From positions 47,736 to 111,735 of the forward strand of contig CAIRBT010000057.1 of the NCBI GenBank assembly GCA_903876875.1: a stretch of DNA of 64,000 bases. Direction: 5' to 3'. Below are positions 35,170 to 45,245 of this stretch, in pieces; the first letter of the stretch is position 1; each line of letters opens with the position of its first letter. The DNA comes from an uncultured Geobacteraceae bacterium (GTDB lineage Bacteria > Desulfobacterota > Desulfuromonadia > Geobacterales > Pseudopelobacteraceae). The position numbers and the translations under genes are program-made. Below the pieces are notes generated by a model, which was not told the DNA's origin, did no database searches, and was given only the letters and a program-made list of their open reading frames with translations.

Positions 35170-36474
35170 ATGATGTTTCTCCATATTAATGATGCCGATT
35201 TTGACCGGCAGTTCGAGGCAATTCTTGCCCGTGGTGAAGAGTCGGGACGCAGTGTGGAACAGGTCGTACTCGATATCATCAACGACGTCCGCCACCGGGG
35301 AGATGAAGCGGTACTGGAGTTGACCAGTCGATTTGACCGGCTTAGCGTGCCGTCGGTTCGCCAATTGGAAGTTACCGCCGCAGAAATCGAGACCGCCTTT
35401 GCCGCCGTAGCTCCGAAGGAGATTGCAGCCCTGACAGTGGCCGTTGAACGGGTAACCCGTTTTCATGAGAAGCAACAACAGCAGACCTGGCTCTCAACCG
35501 AAGAACCGGATGTCATGGTGGGACAGAAAATAACCCCGCTGACACGGGTCGGCATCTACGTGCCGGGGGGAAAGGCCAGCTATCCGAGTAGTGTCATCAT
35601 GAATGCGGTACCGGCACGGGTCGCCGGTGTCGGTGAAATCATCATGGTCGCCCCCTCCCCCGGCGGGGAGATCAGTCCCCACGTTCTGGTGGCAGCCAGC
35701 CTTGCGGGGGTTGACCGAATTTTCCGCATCGGCGGTGCCCAGGCGGTGGCAGCCCTGGCCTACGGGACGCAAACCATCCCCCGGGTTGACAAGATCACCG
35801 GACCGGGCAACATCTATGTGGCCACGGCAAAAAAGCTGGTTTTCGGCCAGGTTGGCATCGACATGATTGCCGGTCCCAGCGAAATCCTCATCATTAATGA
35901 CGGGAGCGGTAATGCGGCTCACATCGCGGCGGATCTCCTCTCCCAAGCGGAACACGATGAGCTTGCCTCCGCAATCCTCATCACCACGGATCAGGCCTTT
36001 GCCACCCAGGTGGCCCAGTCGGTTGAGCAGCAATTAGTCCTCCTCTCCCGTCAGTCAATTGCCCGTGCTTCGTGGGATACTTACGGAGCCATCATCGTCG
36101 CGGACACCCTGGAGGAGGTCGTCGCCTTCTCCAACCGGATTGCCCCCGAACACCTTGAACTGGCGGTGGCCGACCCCTTCGCTCTTCTGTCACACATTAC
36201 CAATGCCGGTGCCATTTTCATGGGGCACTGGACGCCAGAAGCGGCGGGAGATTATCTGGCAGGGCCAAACCACACCCTGCCGACCGGAGGAACCTCCCGT
36301 TTTTTCTCCCCCCTCTCGGTCGATGATTTTGTCAAAAAGTCATCCATCATCTACTGTTCAAAAGGTGGTTTGCAGCGACTTGGTGCTGATATCGTTACCG
36401 TATCCCGGCTTGAAGGGCTCGACGCCCATGGCCGTTCCGTATCACTGCGCCTCGATGATAACGGGCAGAACTGA
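35170..36474 (+). CDS. hisD: Histidinol dehydrogenase
   Basis: 434 residues, full length. It oxidises L-histidinol to L-histidine in two NAD-dependent steps, using zinc. Family blocks seen: [24 protein letters not shown], the signature region from [18 protein letters not shown] through [12 protein letters not shown], the [14 protein letters not shown] stretch with metal and catalytic residues, and [20 protein letters not shown]. It begins 13 bases after hisG, behind GAGGT. Confidence 0.97.
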   Translation: MMFLHINDADFDRQFEAILARGEESGRSVEQVVLDIINDVRHRGDEAVLELTSRFDRLSVPSVRQLEVTAAEIETAFAAVAPKEIAALTVAVERVTRFHEKQQQQTWLSTEEPDVMVGQKITPLTRVGIYVPGGKASYPSSVIMNAVPARVAGVGEIIMVAPSPGGEISPHVLVAASLAGVDRIFRIGGAQAVAALAYGTQTIPRVDKITGPGNIYVATAKKLVFGQVGIDMIAGPSEILIINDGSGNAAHIAADLLSQAEHDELASAILITTDQAFATQVAQSVEQQLVLLSRQSIARASWDTYGAIIVADTLEEVVAFSNRIAPEHLELAVADPFALLSHITNAGAIFMGHWTPEAAGDYLAGPNHTLPTGGTSRFFSPLSVDDFVKKSSIIYCSKGGLQRLGADIVTVSRLEGLDAHGRSVSLRLDDNGQN

Positions 36475-36518
36475 CTCTGGCACACCACTATTTTCTGACT
36501 TGAATGAAGGTTCCAAGC

Positions 36519-36539
36519 ATGGTATTGCTCACCCTATGA
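36519..36539 (+). promoter_or_regulatory. Six-codon minicistron coupled to hisC
   Basis: ATG 36519 has AAGG eight bases upstream and encodes MVLLTL. Its TGA overlaps the hisC ATG (36536) as ATGA. hisC itself lacks a ribosome site, so re-initiation after this tiny frame could be how hisC is translated. Confidence 0.4.
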
Positions 36540-37591
36540 AGAGATTACTGAGAACAAATATTGCGGAAATGGACGGCTACGTCCCCGGCTTCCAACCCGA
36601 TGACATCGGATCATGGATCAAACTGAATACCAACGAGAACTCCTACCCCCCCTCCCCCAGGGTCGTTGAGGCCATTCAGGCCGAACTGGGCACCGACGGG
36701 GCACGGCTCCACACCTATCCGGCCGCCACAAGTCAGAAGCTACGGGAAGTGGCTGGGGAGCTGTATGGGTTTGACCCCTCCTGGATCATTATGGCCAACG
36801 GCTCCGACGAGGTACTGAACAACCTGATTCGAGCCTGCGCCTCGGAAGGTGATGAGATCGGTTATGTACACCCTTCCTACTCCTACTATGCAACCCTGGC
36901 CCGGATTCAGGGAGCCCGTGTCCGCACCTTCTCACTGACCGACGATTTTCGCATTGCCGACTTTCCCGACACCTATGGGGGGAGGATTTTCTTCCTGACC
37001 ACCCCCAATGCCCCTCTGGGGCTGGCGTTCCCGATAGATTACATTGAAGAACTGGCCACACGCTGTAGCGGCCTGCTGGTTCTGGATGAAACCTATACTG
37101 ACTTCGCCGGAGGTACCGCCCTTGAGCTGGTACGCCGCCATGAAAATGTCGTGGTCACCCGTTCCCTTTCAAAAAGCTACGCGCTGGCCGGCATGCGTCT
37201 CGGATTGGCCATCGGCAGACCGGAAATCATCGCTGCCCTCGACAAGATACGCGATCATTACAACCTTGATCGTCTGGCACAAGCAGCCTGCGTTGCCGCC
37301 CTCGGCGATCAGGAGTATCTCCGTGACTGTTGCAACAAGATTCGGGAGACCCGTGAATGGTTTGCCAGCGAACTCCGCACCCGTGGCTACCACGTCATTC
37401 CGTCACAGGGAAACTATCTATTCGCCTCCCCTCCCGACCGCAACGGTGTCAGGATATATGAGGGGTTATTTGCCCGCAAGATTCTGGTTCGACATTTTTC
37501 CGATCCCATACTCTGCCACGGTCTGAGAATTTCCATCGGCACCCGGCAGGAGATGGAAACAACGCTGGCCGCCATAACAGAGATCGGCTGA
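36536..37591 (+). CDS. hisC: Histidinol-phosphate aminotransferase
   Basis: 351 residues, a PLP-dependent fold type I enzyme. It transaminates imidazole acetol-phosphate with glutamate to give histidinol phosphate. Seen: [16 protein letters not shown], the YPAA segment, [24 protein letters not shown], and the PLP lysine in [17 protein letters not shown] 36536 gives the family length; the frame stays open upstream into hisD but that part overlaps hisD out of phase. No good ribosome site precedes ATG 36536. A six-codon minicistron ends on it and may provide coupling. Confidence 0.95.
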   Translation: MKRLLRTNIAEMDGYVPGFQPDDIGSWIKLNTNENSYPPSPRVVEAIQAELGTDGARLHTYPAATSQKLREVAGELYGFDPSWIIMANGSDEVLNNLIRACASEGDEIGYVHPSYSYYATLARIQGARVRTFSLTDDFRIADFPDTYGGRIFFLTTPNAPLGLAFPIDYIEELATRCSGLLVLDETYTDFAGGTALELVRRHENVVVTRSLSKSYALAGMRLGLAIGRPEIIAALDKIRDHYNLDRLAQAACVAALGDQEYLRDCCNKIRETREWFASELRTRGYHVIPSQGNYLFASPPDRNGVRIYEGLFARKILVRHFSDPILCHGLRISIGTRQEMETTLAAITEIG

Positions 37592-37624
37592 TCCTGTCAA
37601 CCGCCCCCCAAGGGAGACTTACCC

Positions 37625-38212
37625 ATGTCACGTACCGCTGCAATTGAACGGAATACTCAGGAAACACAAATAAAGCTTGCACTCACCATAGATGGAACGG
37701 GTCTCGGCACCGTCAGCACTCCCGTCCCCTTTCTCAACCATATGCTCAATCTCTTCGCCCGCCATGGCCTTTTCGACCTAGAGGTGACAGCCACGGGGGA
37801 CACCGACATCGACTTCCACCATACCGTCGAGGATATCGGCATTGTCCTTGGTGAAGCCTTCAAGCAGGCCCTTGGCGATAAAAAAGGCATCCGCCGCTAT
37901 GGTCAGGCCACTGTTCCCATGGATGAAACCCTGGCCAGTGTTGCCGTTGACATCTCCGGTCGCCCCTATCTGGTGTACCACGTTGCCCTGCCAAAGGTTA
38001 AAGTTGGAGAATTTGATGTGGAGCTGGCTCGGGAGTTTTTCCAGGCATTCACCAACCACTGCGGACTCAATCTGCACATGAATGTCATGTACGGAGACAA
38101 CATTCACCACATCATCGAAGCCTGCTTCAAGGCGGTGGCACGGGCTCTCGACACGGCCAGCCAGATGGATCCCCGTGTGGTAGGGGTCATGTCAACGAAA
38201 GGGGTTTTGTAG
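37625..38212 (+). CDS. hisB: Imidazoleglycerol-phosphate dehydratase
   Basis: 195 residues, the monofunctional form without the histidinol phosphatase domain. It removes water from imidazoleglycerol phosphate, with manganese. Signatures: [22 protein letters not shown], the [13 protein letters not shown] metal-binding motif, and the matching second one, [17 protein letters not shown]. It starts 33 bases after hisC, behind AAGGGAG. It is the last gene of the run here; a hairpin follows at 38238-38292. The remaining his genes (H, A, F, I, E, Z) are not in this window. Confidence 0.97.
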   Translation: MSRTAAIERNTQETQIKLALTIDGTGLGTVSTPVPFLNHMLNLFARHGLFDLEVTATGDTDIDFHHTVEDIGIVLGEAFKQALGDKKGIRRYGQATVPMDETLASVAVDISGRPYLVYHVALPKVKVGEFDVELAREFFQAFTNHCGLNLHMNVMYGDNIHHIIEACFKAVARALDTASQMDPRVVGVMSTKGVL

Positions 38213-38237
38213 TCTCACCTGGGAAACAAAGACAAAA

Positions 38238-38292
38238 TTATCGCCCAGCAAAGGTATAATAAATTAAAATTGCTACCTTCACCGGGCGATAA
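38238..38292. terminator. Hairpin between convergent hisB and CpoB-like genes
   Basis: TTATCGCCC (38238-38246) pairs with GGGCGATAA (38284-38292). Inside, AAGGTA and TACCTT add a second stem section around an AT-rich loop. There is no T tract, so this could be a weak bidirectional terminator or a 3'-end protecting structure. Confidence 0.5.
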
Positions 38293-38332
38293 TTATGAAT
38301 AATGATAGTCCGACAGCAGTTATACAACTGAG

Positions 38333-39172
38333 TTATTTGATGTCTTTCAGCAGATCTTTTGCCTTCTTGGCTTCCTCACTTTTCGGAAAACCCTCGACGA
38401 GTTTTTTCAGCACAAATTTAGCGCTCTTGGGATCGTTTATTTCGTTAAATGCCATGGCCTGCTTCAGCATGGCGGCAACCACCTTGTCCTTACCGGGGAA
38501 ACTCTTGATAACCTCTTGATAGGAGAGGATGGCCGATTCAAAACTCTTTTCCGTATAGTAGGTTTCACCAATCCAGTAGTGGGCGTTGGCTGCCAATTCA
38601 TGCTTGGGGTTCTGCTCAAGAAACCGGGTGAATTGATCGCGGGCGGCTGCCACCTCACCCACCTTTAACAGATCAAGCCCCTTCAGATAGGGAGCATCGG
38701 CGGAAGGGGGGGGAGACGGTTCCTCCCGCTTAATTTTCGCCAGTTCAGTTACTTTTTTGGTGAGTGTGTCAAGCTGTCCCTGCTGCTTCAAAATACGCTC
38801 TTCAAGGGCTATAATCCGCTTATCCGCATCTTCCTGATACCGGGCAAGATCCTCAGAAGGTTTTTTCACTGCAAGAACGGCATCATCAGCCTTACCTGAA
38901 AGCTGTTGCATATCGCTTTTGGTACTGTCCAGATTAGCCTGGGTGTCCGCCGACAGCTTCCTGAGGGAGGCGATGTCCGCCTTCATCTCCTTTGCGATAG
39001 AACCGGCACTTACTTTCGACTCATCCCGAAGGTTGGTAAGATCGCGGGTAATGGCAGCAAGGCGGCTATTGATGGCTTCCACGTCAAAACGGGTAGTCTC
39101 AAGGGCACTTTGGGTGGCACATCCGGACAGAAGTGACACCAACAACAGTACAACAATCTTTACATATCTCAT
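38333..39172 (-). CDS. CpoB/YbgF-like lipoprotein with TPR repeats
   Basis: 279 residues. The signal peptide ends in the lipobox LLSGC. A long coiled coil (about 30-145) leads to a Pro-rich linker and C-terminal TPR repeats with YLKGLDLLKVGEVAAARDQF, AHYWIGETYYTEKSFESAI and KQAMAFNEINDPKSAKFVL. CpoB coordinates peptidoglycan synthesis with the Tol-Pal system; here the lipobox suggests membrane anchoring instead of a soluble periplasmic form. ATG 39172 is chosen with AGGAG six bases upstream. No tol or pal genes are adjacent. Confidence 0.82.
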   Translation of the reverse strand: MRYVKIVVLLLVSLLSGCATQSALETTRFDVEAINSRLAAITRDLTNLRDESKVSAGSIAKEMKADIASLRKLSADTQANLDSTKSDMQQLSGKADDAVLAVKKPSEDLARYQEDADKRIIALEERILKQQGQLDTLTKKVTELAKIKREEPSPPPSADAPYLKGLDLLKVGEVAAARDQFTRFLEQNPKHELAANAHYWIGETYYTEKSFESAILSYQEVIKSFPGKDKVVAAMLKQAMAFNEINDPKSAKFVLKKLVEGFPKSEEAKKAKDLLKDIK

Positions 39173-39403
39173 TTGCATCTCCTGTTCAGGCGATAATGGG
39201 CAGATATACCATGTGTTGTACCGGTTGACAAGAGTCAGTCACACAGGAAGTGGTAAAATGCCCGTAGTTGGGGCTATGAAACAGTCATTTACGCTTGACA
39301 AACCGACAATATTCCATTAACTCTCTATCGGTTTAGGCTTCACCGTTGTCATCGGCACCACAAATTAAATCGTTGCAATAAATTCAACAGGAGGAAATGT
39401 AAA
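39173..39403. other. Divergent promoter region for CpoB-like gene and hppA
   Basis: 231 bases. A TTGACA (39295-39300) with a weak TAACTC 17 bases later (39318-39323) may be the hppA promoter, leaving a leader of about 75 bases. No gene is seen. Confidence 0.45.
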
Positions 39404-41446
39404 ATGGAACAGTATGCAATTGTTTTTGCCCTGGCCTGTGCCGCAGCCGCCGTAGCCTACGGCCTGATCACAGCCAAGTGGATTCTTGGCCTGCCCCAGG
39501 GTAATGACCGAATGAAACAGATTGCGGCAGCAATTCAGGAGGGTGCCGGCGCGTATATGAAGCGTCAGTATACCATCATTGCCGCCGTAGGTGTTGTTAT
39601 GTTTATCGCCCTGCTGGCAACCCTCGGTGCTAAAACGGCCGTCGGCTTCGCCGTCGGTGCCCTCTTTTCCGGTCTAACCGGCTTTATCGGCATGTTTGTC
39701 TCCGTTCGAGCCAACGTACGCACCACCGAAGCGGCCAAGAGCGGCATTACCACCGCCCTCAACGTTGCTTTCAAGGGGGGTGCCATCACCGGCATGCTGG
39801 TGGTTGGTCTGGGCCTTCTTGGCGTGGCCGGCTACTATATGGTTCTTCTTAAGTTAATGCCCGATGCTCCGATCAAAGAAGTGGTCAGTCAGCTGGTTGG
39901 CCTCGGCTTCGGCGGTTCGCTCATCTCGATTTTCGCCCGTCTTGGTGGTGGTATTTTCACCAAAGGTGCTGACGTCGGTGCCGACTTGGTCGGTAAGGTT
40001 GAAGCCGGAATCCCGGAAGATGACCCCCGCAACCCTGCCGTTATTGCCGATAACGTCGGTGACAACGTGGGTGACTGCGCTGGTATGGCTGCCGACCTTT
40101 TTGAAACCTATGCCGTAACCCTGATTGCCGCCATGCTGCTTGGCGCTATGGCCTTTAACAATTTTTCCGGCGCGGTCAGCTATCCGCTGATCCTTGGCGG
40201 TATCTCCATCATCGCCTCCATCATCGGAACCTACTTTGTTAAGCTGGGTGCCAGCGGCAAGATCATGCCGGCTCTCTACAAAGGGCTTATCGCTTCTGCG
40301 GTCATTGCCTGTATCGCTTTCTACTTTGTCACAGTACAGATGTTCCCTGTTGGCAACCCCACCGGCTACTCGGCAATGAACATTTTCATCTCCGCCCTGG
40401 TAGGTCTCGCCGTAACCGGCGCCATCTTCTGGATCACGGAATATTACACATCGACCGAATATGCTCCGGTTCAGCATATCGCCCAGGCGTCCACCACCGG
40501 CCACGGCACGAACGTTATCGCCGGACTCGGCGTTTCCATGAAAGCAACGGCGGCTCCGGTTATCGTCATCGCAGCCGGCATCATCATCTCCTTCCAGTGT
40601 GCCGGAGTGTACGGTATCGCCATCGCAGCAGTTTCAATGTTGTCACTGACCGGTATCGTTGTCGCCATGGATGCCTATGGCCCCATCACCGACAACGCCG
40701 GTGGTATTGCTGAAATGGCCGAATTAGATGAATCGGTTCGTGCCGTCACCGATCCACTCGATGCGGTCGGTAACACCACAAAAGCGGTCACCAAAGGGTA
40801 TGCCATCGGCTCCGCCGGTCTGGCCGCCGTTATTCTCTTCACCTCCTATGTTGACGAGCTCAAACTGGCCGGCAAAGCGATCACCTTTGACCTGTCTGAC
40901 CCCTACATCATTGTCGGCCTCTTTATCGGCGGTATGCTCCCCTACTACTTCGCTGCCCAGTGCATGGAAGCGGTTGGCAAGGCTGGTGGTGCTGTTGTTG
41001 TTGAAGTTCGTCGTCAGTTCCGTGAAATCAAGGGCATTATGGAAGGCACCGGCAAGCCGGACTACGCTGCCTGTGTTGATATCGTAACCAAAACCGCTCT
41101 CAAAGAAATGGTTATTCCAGGTCTTATTCCTATTCTGGCACCGGTTATCGTCGGCTTCACCCTCGGCCCTAAGGCACTGGGTGGCGTGATCGTCGGTACC
41201 ATCGTGACTGGTATTTTCGTGGCCATCTCCATGACAACCGGTGGTGGTGCCTGGGACAATGCTAAAAAATACATCGAAGACGGACACCATGGCGGCAAAG
41301 GTGGCGAAGCCCACAAGGCAGCCGTTACCGGTGATACGGTTGGCGACCCCTACAAGGATACCGCCGGCCCTGCCGTTAACCCGATGATCAAGATTATCAA
41401 CATTGTTTCCCTGCTGATTGTGCCGCTTCTGGCTAAAATGATGTAG
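39404..41446 (+). CDS. hppA: Membrane proton-translocating pyrophosphatase, K+-independent type
   Basis: 680 residues with about 16 transmembrane helices. It couples hydrolysis of pyrophosphate to proton pumping across the inner membrane. The active-site loop [21 protein letters not shown] and the following [19 protein letters not shown] are intact, as is [12 protein letters not shown]. The segment [16 protein letters not shown] has Lys where K+-dependent enzymes have Ala (GNTTAA), so this should be the K+-independent, H+-pumping class. GGAGG lies upstream of ATG 39404, and a strong terminator follows, so it is a single-gene unit. Confidence 0.96.
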   Translation: MEQYAIVFALACAAAAVAYGLITAKWILGLPQGNDRMKQIAAAIQEGAGAYMKRQYTIIAAVGVVMFIALLATLGAKTAVGFAVGALFSGLTGFIGMFVSVRANVRTTEAAKSGITTALNVAFKGGAITGMLVVGLGLLGVAGYYMVLLKLMPDAPIKEVVSQLVGLGFGGSLISIFARLGGGIFTKGADVGADLVGKVEAGIPEDDPRNPAVIADNVGDNVGDCAGMAADLFETYAVTLIAAMLLGAMAFNNFSGAVSYPLILGGISIIASIIGTYFVKLGASGKIMPALYKGLIASAVIACIAFYFVTVQMFPVGNPTGYSAMNIFISALVGLAVTGAIFWITEYYTSTEYAPVQHIAQASTTGHGTNVIAGLGVSMKATAAPVIVIAAGIIISFQCAGVYGIAIAAVSMLSLTGIVVAMDAYGPITDNAGGIAEMAELDESVRAVTDPLDAVGNTTKAVTKGYAIGSAGLAAVILFTSYVDELKLAGKAITFDLSDPYIIVGLFIGGMLPYYFAAQCMEAVGKAGGAVVVEVRRQFREIKGIMEGTGKPDYAACVDIVTKTALKEMVIPGLIPILAPVIVGFTLGPKALGGVIVGTIVTGIFVAISMTTGGGAWDNAKKYIEDGHHGGKGGEAHKAAVTGDTVGDPYKDTAGPAVNPMIKIINIVSLLIVPLLAKMM

Positions 41447-41471
41447 TTCGTTACACACGTTTTACCCTCTT

Positions 41472-41505
41472 GGCGGTACGGGATTAGACCCGTACCGCCT
41501 TTTTC
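41472..41505 (+). terminator. Rho-independent terminator of hppA
   Basis: GGCGGTACGGG (41472-41482), six-base loop, CCCGTACCGCC (41489-41499), then TTTTTC. An 11-pair perfect stem, 25 bases past the hppA stop. Confidence 0.93.
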
Positions 41506-41594
41506 TTTTGCATTCAGTGACAAAAGATATATAATTCATCAGTTATGAATATTCTCGTCAATTTCTACCTGCAATCTGAAAGGTTATTACCCAT

Positions 41595-43925
41595 ATGAGT
41601 TCACCCGTAAGCAAGAAAATGCTGATAAATGTCATGCACCCCGAAGAAACCAGGGTGGCAATTGTCCATGACGGACGCCTGATGGAATTGAATATTGAGA
41701 TCAGCGGCAAGGAACAGATCAAAGGCAATATTTACAAAGGGGTCGTGTTACGGGTTGAGCCGGGCTTACAAGCCGCATTTATCGACATTGGCCGGGCTAA
41801 ACCGGGCTTTCTTCAGATCGGTGAACTGCACCCGGACTACTGGGAATGGCGTGAAGATATTCCGGAGGAACAGCGCAAAAGACGCCCCCGTATCCAGGAA
41901 GTCCTCCGCCGTGGCCAGGAACTGGTGGTGCAGGTTGAGAAGGATGAGCGGGACAACAAAGGCTCCGCCCTTACCAGCTACCTCTCCCTGCCGGGACGTT
42001 ACATGGTCATCATGCCGGGAAGTGACTCCACCGGTATCTCCCGCAAGGTCGAACAGGAGGGGGTACGCAAGGGGCTCAAGGAAATCGTCGCCGGCATGAA
42101 TATCCCGGAGGGAATCGGCTACATTATCCGGACGGAAGCGGTAGGACGGGCGCCGGAAGAACTTCACAAGGATTTTTCCAACCTGCTTGACCTGTACGGG
42201 TCGATAAAAACAAAGGCCTCCGAGATCAAGAATGCCGGAGAGATTTACCGGGACAGCGGCCTGATTATCCGCACCATTCGAGACTACTTTTCCGACGGCA
42301 TTGACGAAGTGCTGGTGGACAGCAAGGATGCCTACCGGGAAGCCAAGGAATTCTTCCGGGACACCATGCCGGCCTGTGAAAAACGGGTCAAACTGCACAA
42401 GGAAAAACGGCCGATTTTTTCACGTTTCCAACTGGAAGAGCAGATTGACCAGATCTATGAAAAGCGGGTACCCCTGCCATCGGGGGGGTCGCTGATTATT
42501 GAGCCAACTGAAGCCCTGGTCTCCATCGACGTCAACTCCGGAAAAACCAGCGGTGAGCGGGGCATCGAAGACACCGCCTTCCGAACCAACATGGAAGCGG
42601 CTGAAGAGGTTGCCCGTCAACTTCGCCTCCGTGACCTGGGGGGGCTCATTGTCATAGATTTTATCGACATGCGCGAGAAAAAGCATAACTATGACGTAGA
42701 GAAAACCCTCAAACAGGCACTCAAGATGGATAAGGCACGGGTCAACCTGGGACGGATTTCGGAGTTTGGCATCATGGAGATGTCACGGCAACGTATCGCC
42801 AAAACCCTTAATGACGCAATCCATCTGGAATGTCCCCACTGCGAAGGACGGGGCAAAGTTAAGTCGGTCGAAGCCATGGCCGTATCGTTCCTCCGCAAGG
42901 TTCATGCTGCCGCCGCCAAGGGTACCGTTGGTGAAGTGCGGGGAGGGCTGCCGCTGGAAGTCGCCTACTACTTGCTCAACCGTAAGAAACGGGAGTTGAC
43001 CCAGATTGAGAACGATTATGAAATAGAAGTAACCGTTAAGGGCAAAACCTCCTTCCTCCTTAATCAGCTTGAGTTGGAAATTGTCAAGCGGGAAAAACCC
43101 CATATGGAGGATGTCCTCAAAAGTGAGGCAGAGGCCGAAGAGGCTCACAAACCGGCAGCTCCCGTCCCCCTGCCCGCTCCGACGGTTTCCGCCGAAGAGC
43201 AGCCAACCGAGGGAACAGCCACAGCCGGTGAGGCCGGTAAAAAACGCAAACGCCGTAAGAAGAAAAAGAAGACCACCGGTGAGGGAGCGGCAAACCCGGT
43301 GACAGAGCTGACCGAAAGTGACGATGAAACTACCTCCACCACGTCCATTGAGGAGTCTGACAATACTGACGTCACTACTGAGGACGACGCCACCGAGGCG
43401 AATCTGCCCCAGGAGGGTGCGGAAGAACCGGGCAGTAAACCCAAAAAACGCAAACGGCGCAGAAATCGCAGCAAGGGGCATAAAGAGGGTGAAGTCACCG
43501 CTGATACTTCGGAAACAGTTACTGTTGAAGAGCCGACTGAGGAGACACTCCCCTCTCCGGTCGTTCAGGAGCAGCTTCAGGAGGATGAACCGGCGAGGGA
43601 AGAGCAGCCGGAGGCTCCGGCACCGGTGAGCAAACCGAAGAAATCCCGTACACCCCGCAAGAAAAAAGCGGCAGCAGCACCGGCAGAAACGGTAGAAACG
43701 GTTGCCGTCGAACCGGTGCCGGTAGTGCCGGTTCCCGAAGAGCCCGTTGTGGAAGCCGTAAAACCCCGTCGCCGTGCCCCGGCTAAAAAAGCTCTGGTGG
43801 CACCGGTGGTGGAATCTGAAGCAAAGGTTCCAGCCGAAGTTACGGCGGAAGTAGCCGGAGAGCCCGTTGCCAAAAAAGCGGCACCACGGCTACGACGTGC
43901 AAAAAAGATTGTTGAGACCCCCTAA
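41595..43925 (+). CDS. Ribonuclease E/G family endoribonuclease with long charged tail
   Basis: 776 residues. The catalytic half has an S1-like domain (GNIYKGVVLRVEPGLQAAFIDIG), the RNase H-like part with the metal-binding SIDVNSGKTSG and VIDFIDMREKKHNYD, and the zinc-link CPHCEGRGK. It cuts single-stranded AU-rich RNA in rRNA maturation and mRNA decay. From about residue 500 the tail is disordered, with acidic stretches alternating with Lys/Arg patches such as KKRKRRKKKKK and KPKKRKRRRNRSKG. This RNase E-like scaffold makes Rne more likely than Rng. The ATG follows AGG 12 bases upstream. Confidence 0.92.
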   Translation: MSSPVSKKMLINVMHPEETRVAIVHDGRLMELNIEISGKEQIKGNIYKGVVLRVEPGLQAAFIDIGRAKPGFLQIGELHPDYWEWREDIPEEQRKRRPRIQEVLRRGQELVVQVEKDERDNKGSALTSYLSLPGRYMVIMPGSDSTGISRKVEQEGVRKGLKEIVAGMNIPEGIGYIIRTEAVGRAPEELHKDFSNLLDLYGSIKTKASEIKNAGEIYRDSGLIIRTIRDYFSDGIDEVLVDSKDAYREAKEFFRDTMPACEKRVKLHKEKRPIFSRFQLEEQIDQIYEKRVPLPSGGSLIIEPTEALVSIDVNSGKTSGERGIEDTAFRTNMEAAEEVARQLRLRDLGGLIVIDFIDMREKKHNYDVEKTLKQALKMDKARVNLGRISEFGIMEMSRQRIAKTLNDAIHLECPHCEGRGKVKSVEAMAVSFLRKVHAAAAKGTVGEVRGGLPLEVAYYLLNRKKRELTQIENDYEIEVTVKGKTSFLLNQLELEIVKREKPHMEDVLKSEAEAEEAHKPAAPVPLPAPTVSAEEQPTEGTATAGEAGKKRKRRKKKKKTTGEGAANPVTELTESDDETTSTTSIEESDNTDVTTEDDATEANLPQEGAEEPGSKPKKRKRRRNRSKGHKEGEVTADTSETVTVEEPTEETLPSPVVQEQLQEDEPAREEQPEAPAPVSKPKKSRTPRKKKAAAAPAETVETVAVEPVPVVPVPEEPVVEAVKPRRRAPAKKALVAPVVESEAKVPAEVTAEVAGEPVAKKAAPRLRRAKKIVETP

Positions 43926-43949
43926 CCACCCCATAATCTGGAGCTTGAT

Positions 43950-45113
43950 GTGCATACATTTTTACGGTACCTCTGCGGCATTCTCTGTGCCGCACTCCTG
44001 ACGGCCTGCAGCAGCAGCGGGTCGCCTGCGGTCGTTTCAAAAACGGACACGGCAACGGCACTGCAATCGTACTCAACCGCCCACCCCCCCACCCCGCGGG
44101 GACGCCTTATGGGTGGTTCCATTCAAAAGAGCTCGGTAATCTCCGCAAAGTTTGCCAACTATTCGGTGTCAACCGCCTTTGGTGTGTCCGGCAGTGGCGG
44201 TTTTAGCGATTATAGTACCAGCAATGCCGGCCCGGCACTTTTCAATCACCCAACCGACATTACCACCGACGGCGAGAATTTCTACGTTGCCGATGCTCTG
44301 AATAACAGAATCCGCATGATCGCAGCAAATGGGCATGTCAGTACGTTACCGAATCTGAGCCTTAATTATCCTTCAGGAATCACCACTGATGGGAAAAAGT
44401 TGTATATCGTCAATTCCGGCTACAATACGATCCTTGTCTACGATCTCACTTCTAACCTGGTGGTTGCCACCATCGGCAGTCCGCTGGGACTGTCCGGATA
44501 TGTTGATTCAACCGACCCCACGCTCGTGCTCTTTAACCACCCCATCGGCATCACAACCGACGGCTATCACCTCTTTGTGACCGATTACGGCAACGCCACC
44601 ATTCGAAGCATCAAAATAAATGGCTTTGCCGTGCTTACCCATGCCGGTACACCACTCCAGCCCGGAAATGCCGACGGTGTTCAGACTAATGCCCGCTTCA
44701 ACGGAGTGGGCTACATAACCACCGATGGCACGAATCTCTACGTTTCCGATGTCTATAACCGGACAATCCGTAAAATCGGCATTCAAGACGCCACTGTAAC
44801 CACCATCGCCGGCAACCCGGCGGGGGCGGTTAGCGTACTAGACGGCATCGGCACAGAGGCACTGTTCTACCAGCCAAAGGGCATTACCACCGATGGAAGC
44901 TCCCTTTTCATCACTGAATTTTACATTGTAAATAGCAAATATCGTTATTTTATCAGAAAAATTAATTTAAATAATCTATCTGAACCTACTTATAAAGTGA
45001 CAACCCTGGTTGACAGCACAACTGACTCCACTGCCCCCCTCGGACTTACCACCGATGGCACCAGTCTCTCTGTGTGTGACACCAAGAGCAACACGATCTT
45101 TCGGGTGAAGTAG
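43950..45113 (+). CDS. NHL/beta-propeller repeat lipoprotein
   Basis: 387 residues. A signal peptide ends at the lipobox LLTAC (Cys19), followed by a Ser-rich linker. At least five repeats follow, each containing a variant of ITTDGxxLYVxDxxNxxIRKI, the pattern of NHL or SMP-30-like propeller blades. It is probably an outer-membrane or periplasmic lipoprotein of unknown ligand. GTG 43950 is the start, with GGAG six bases upstream. It lies 24 bases after the RNase gene and has its own strong terminator. Near 44940 the DNA turns AT-rich inside the last blades. Confidence 0.8.
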   Translation: MHTFLRYLCGILCAALLTACSSSGSPAVVSKTDTATALQSYSTAHPPTPRGRLMGGSIQKSSVISAKFANYSVSTAFGVSGSGGFSDYSTSNAGPALFNHPTDITTDGENFYVADALNNRIRMIAANGHVSTLPNLSLNYPSGITTDGKKLYIVNSGYNTILVYDLTSNLVVATIGSPLGLSGYVDSTDPTLVLFNHPIGITTDGYHLFVTDYGNATIRSIKINGFAVLTHAGTPLQPGNADGVQTNARFNGVGYITTDGTNLYVSDVYNRTIRKIGIQDATVTTIAGNPAGAVSVLDGIGTEALFYQPKGITTDGSSLFITEFYIVNSKYRYFIRKINLNNLSEPTYKVTTLVDSTTDSTAPLGLTTDGTSLSVCDTKSNTIFRVK

Positions 45114-45161
45114 GGGGCACCATTGTTGTTTATCCCTTATGAAGCCGGTGCCCCCTTTTTT
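45113..45161 (+). terminator. Rho-independent terminator of the RNase E-NHL unit
   Basis: GGGGGCACC (45113-45121) pairs with GGTGCCCCC (45147-45155) around a 25-base loop and is followed by TTTTTT. The stem begins on the last base of the stop codon. Confidence 0.88.
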
Positions 45162-45163
45162 GC

Positions 45164-45192
45164 TTGACGTGCCGGTATTGAGCAGATACTTT
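45164..45192 (+). promoter_or_regulatory. Probable sigma-70 promoter of the lysS-lol-bam-lpx operon
   Basis: TTGACG (45164-45169), a 17-base spacer, and TACTTT (45187-45192), located directly after the previous terminator and 54 bases before lysS. It probably feeds the long envelope operon to 61958. Confidence 0.65.
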
Positions 45193-45245
45193 TAACAGCT
45201 TGTTTTACCTGACTCATATTTGTAGTGAAAGGTTGAATTACCACC

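Noticed and set aside
36059..36535. Upstream extension of the hisC frame
   Set aside because: It overlaps hisD in another phase; the HisC family length begins at 36536.
40724..41458. 244-codon minus-strand frame opposite hppA
   Set aside because: Antisense shadow of a highly conserved pyrophosphatase gene.
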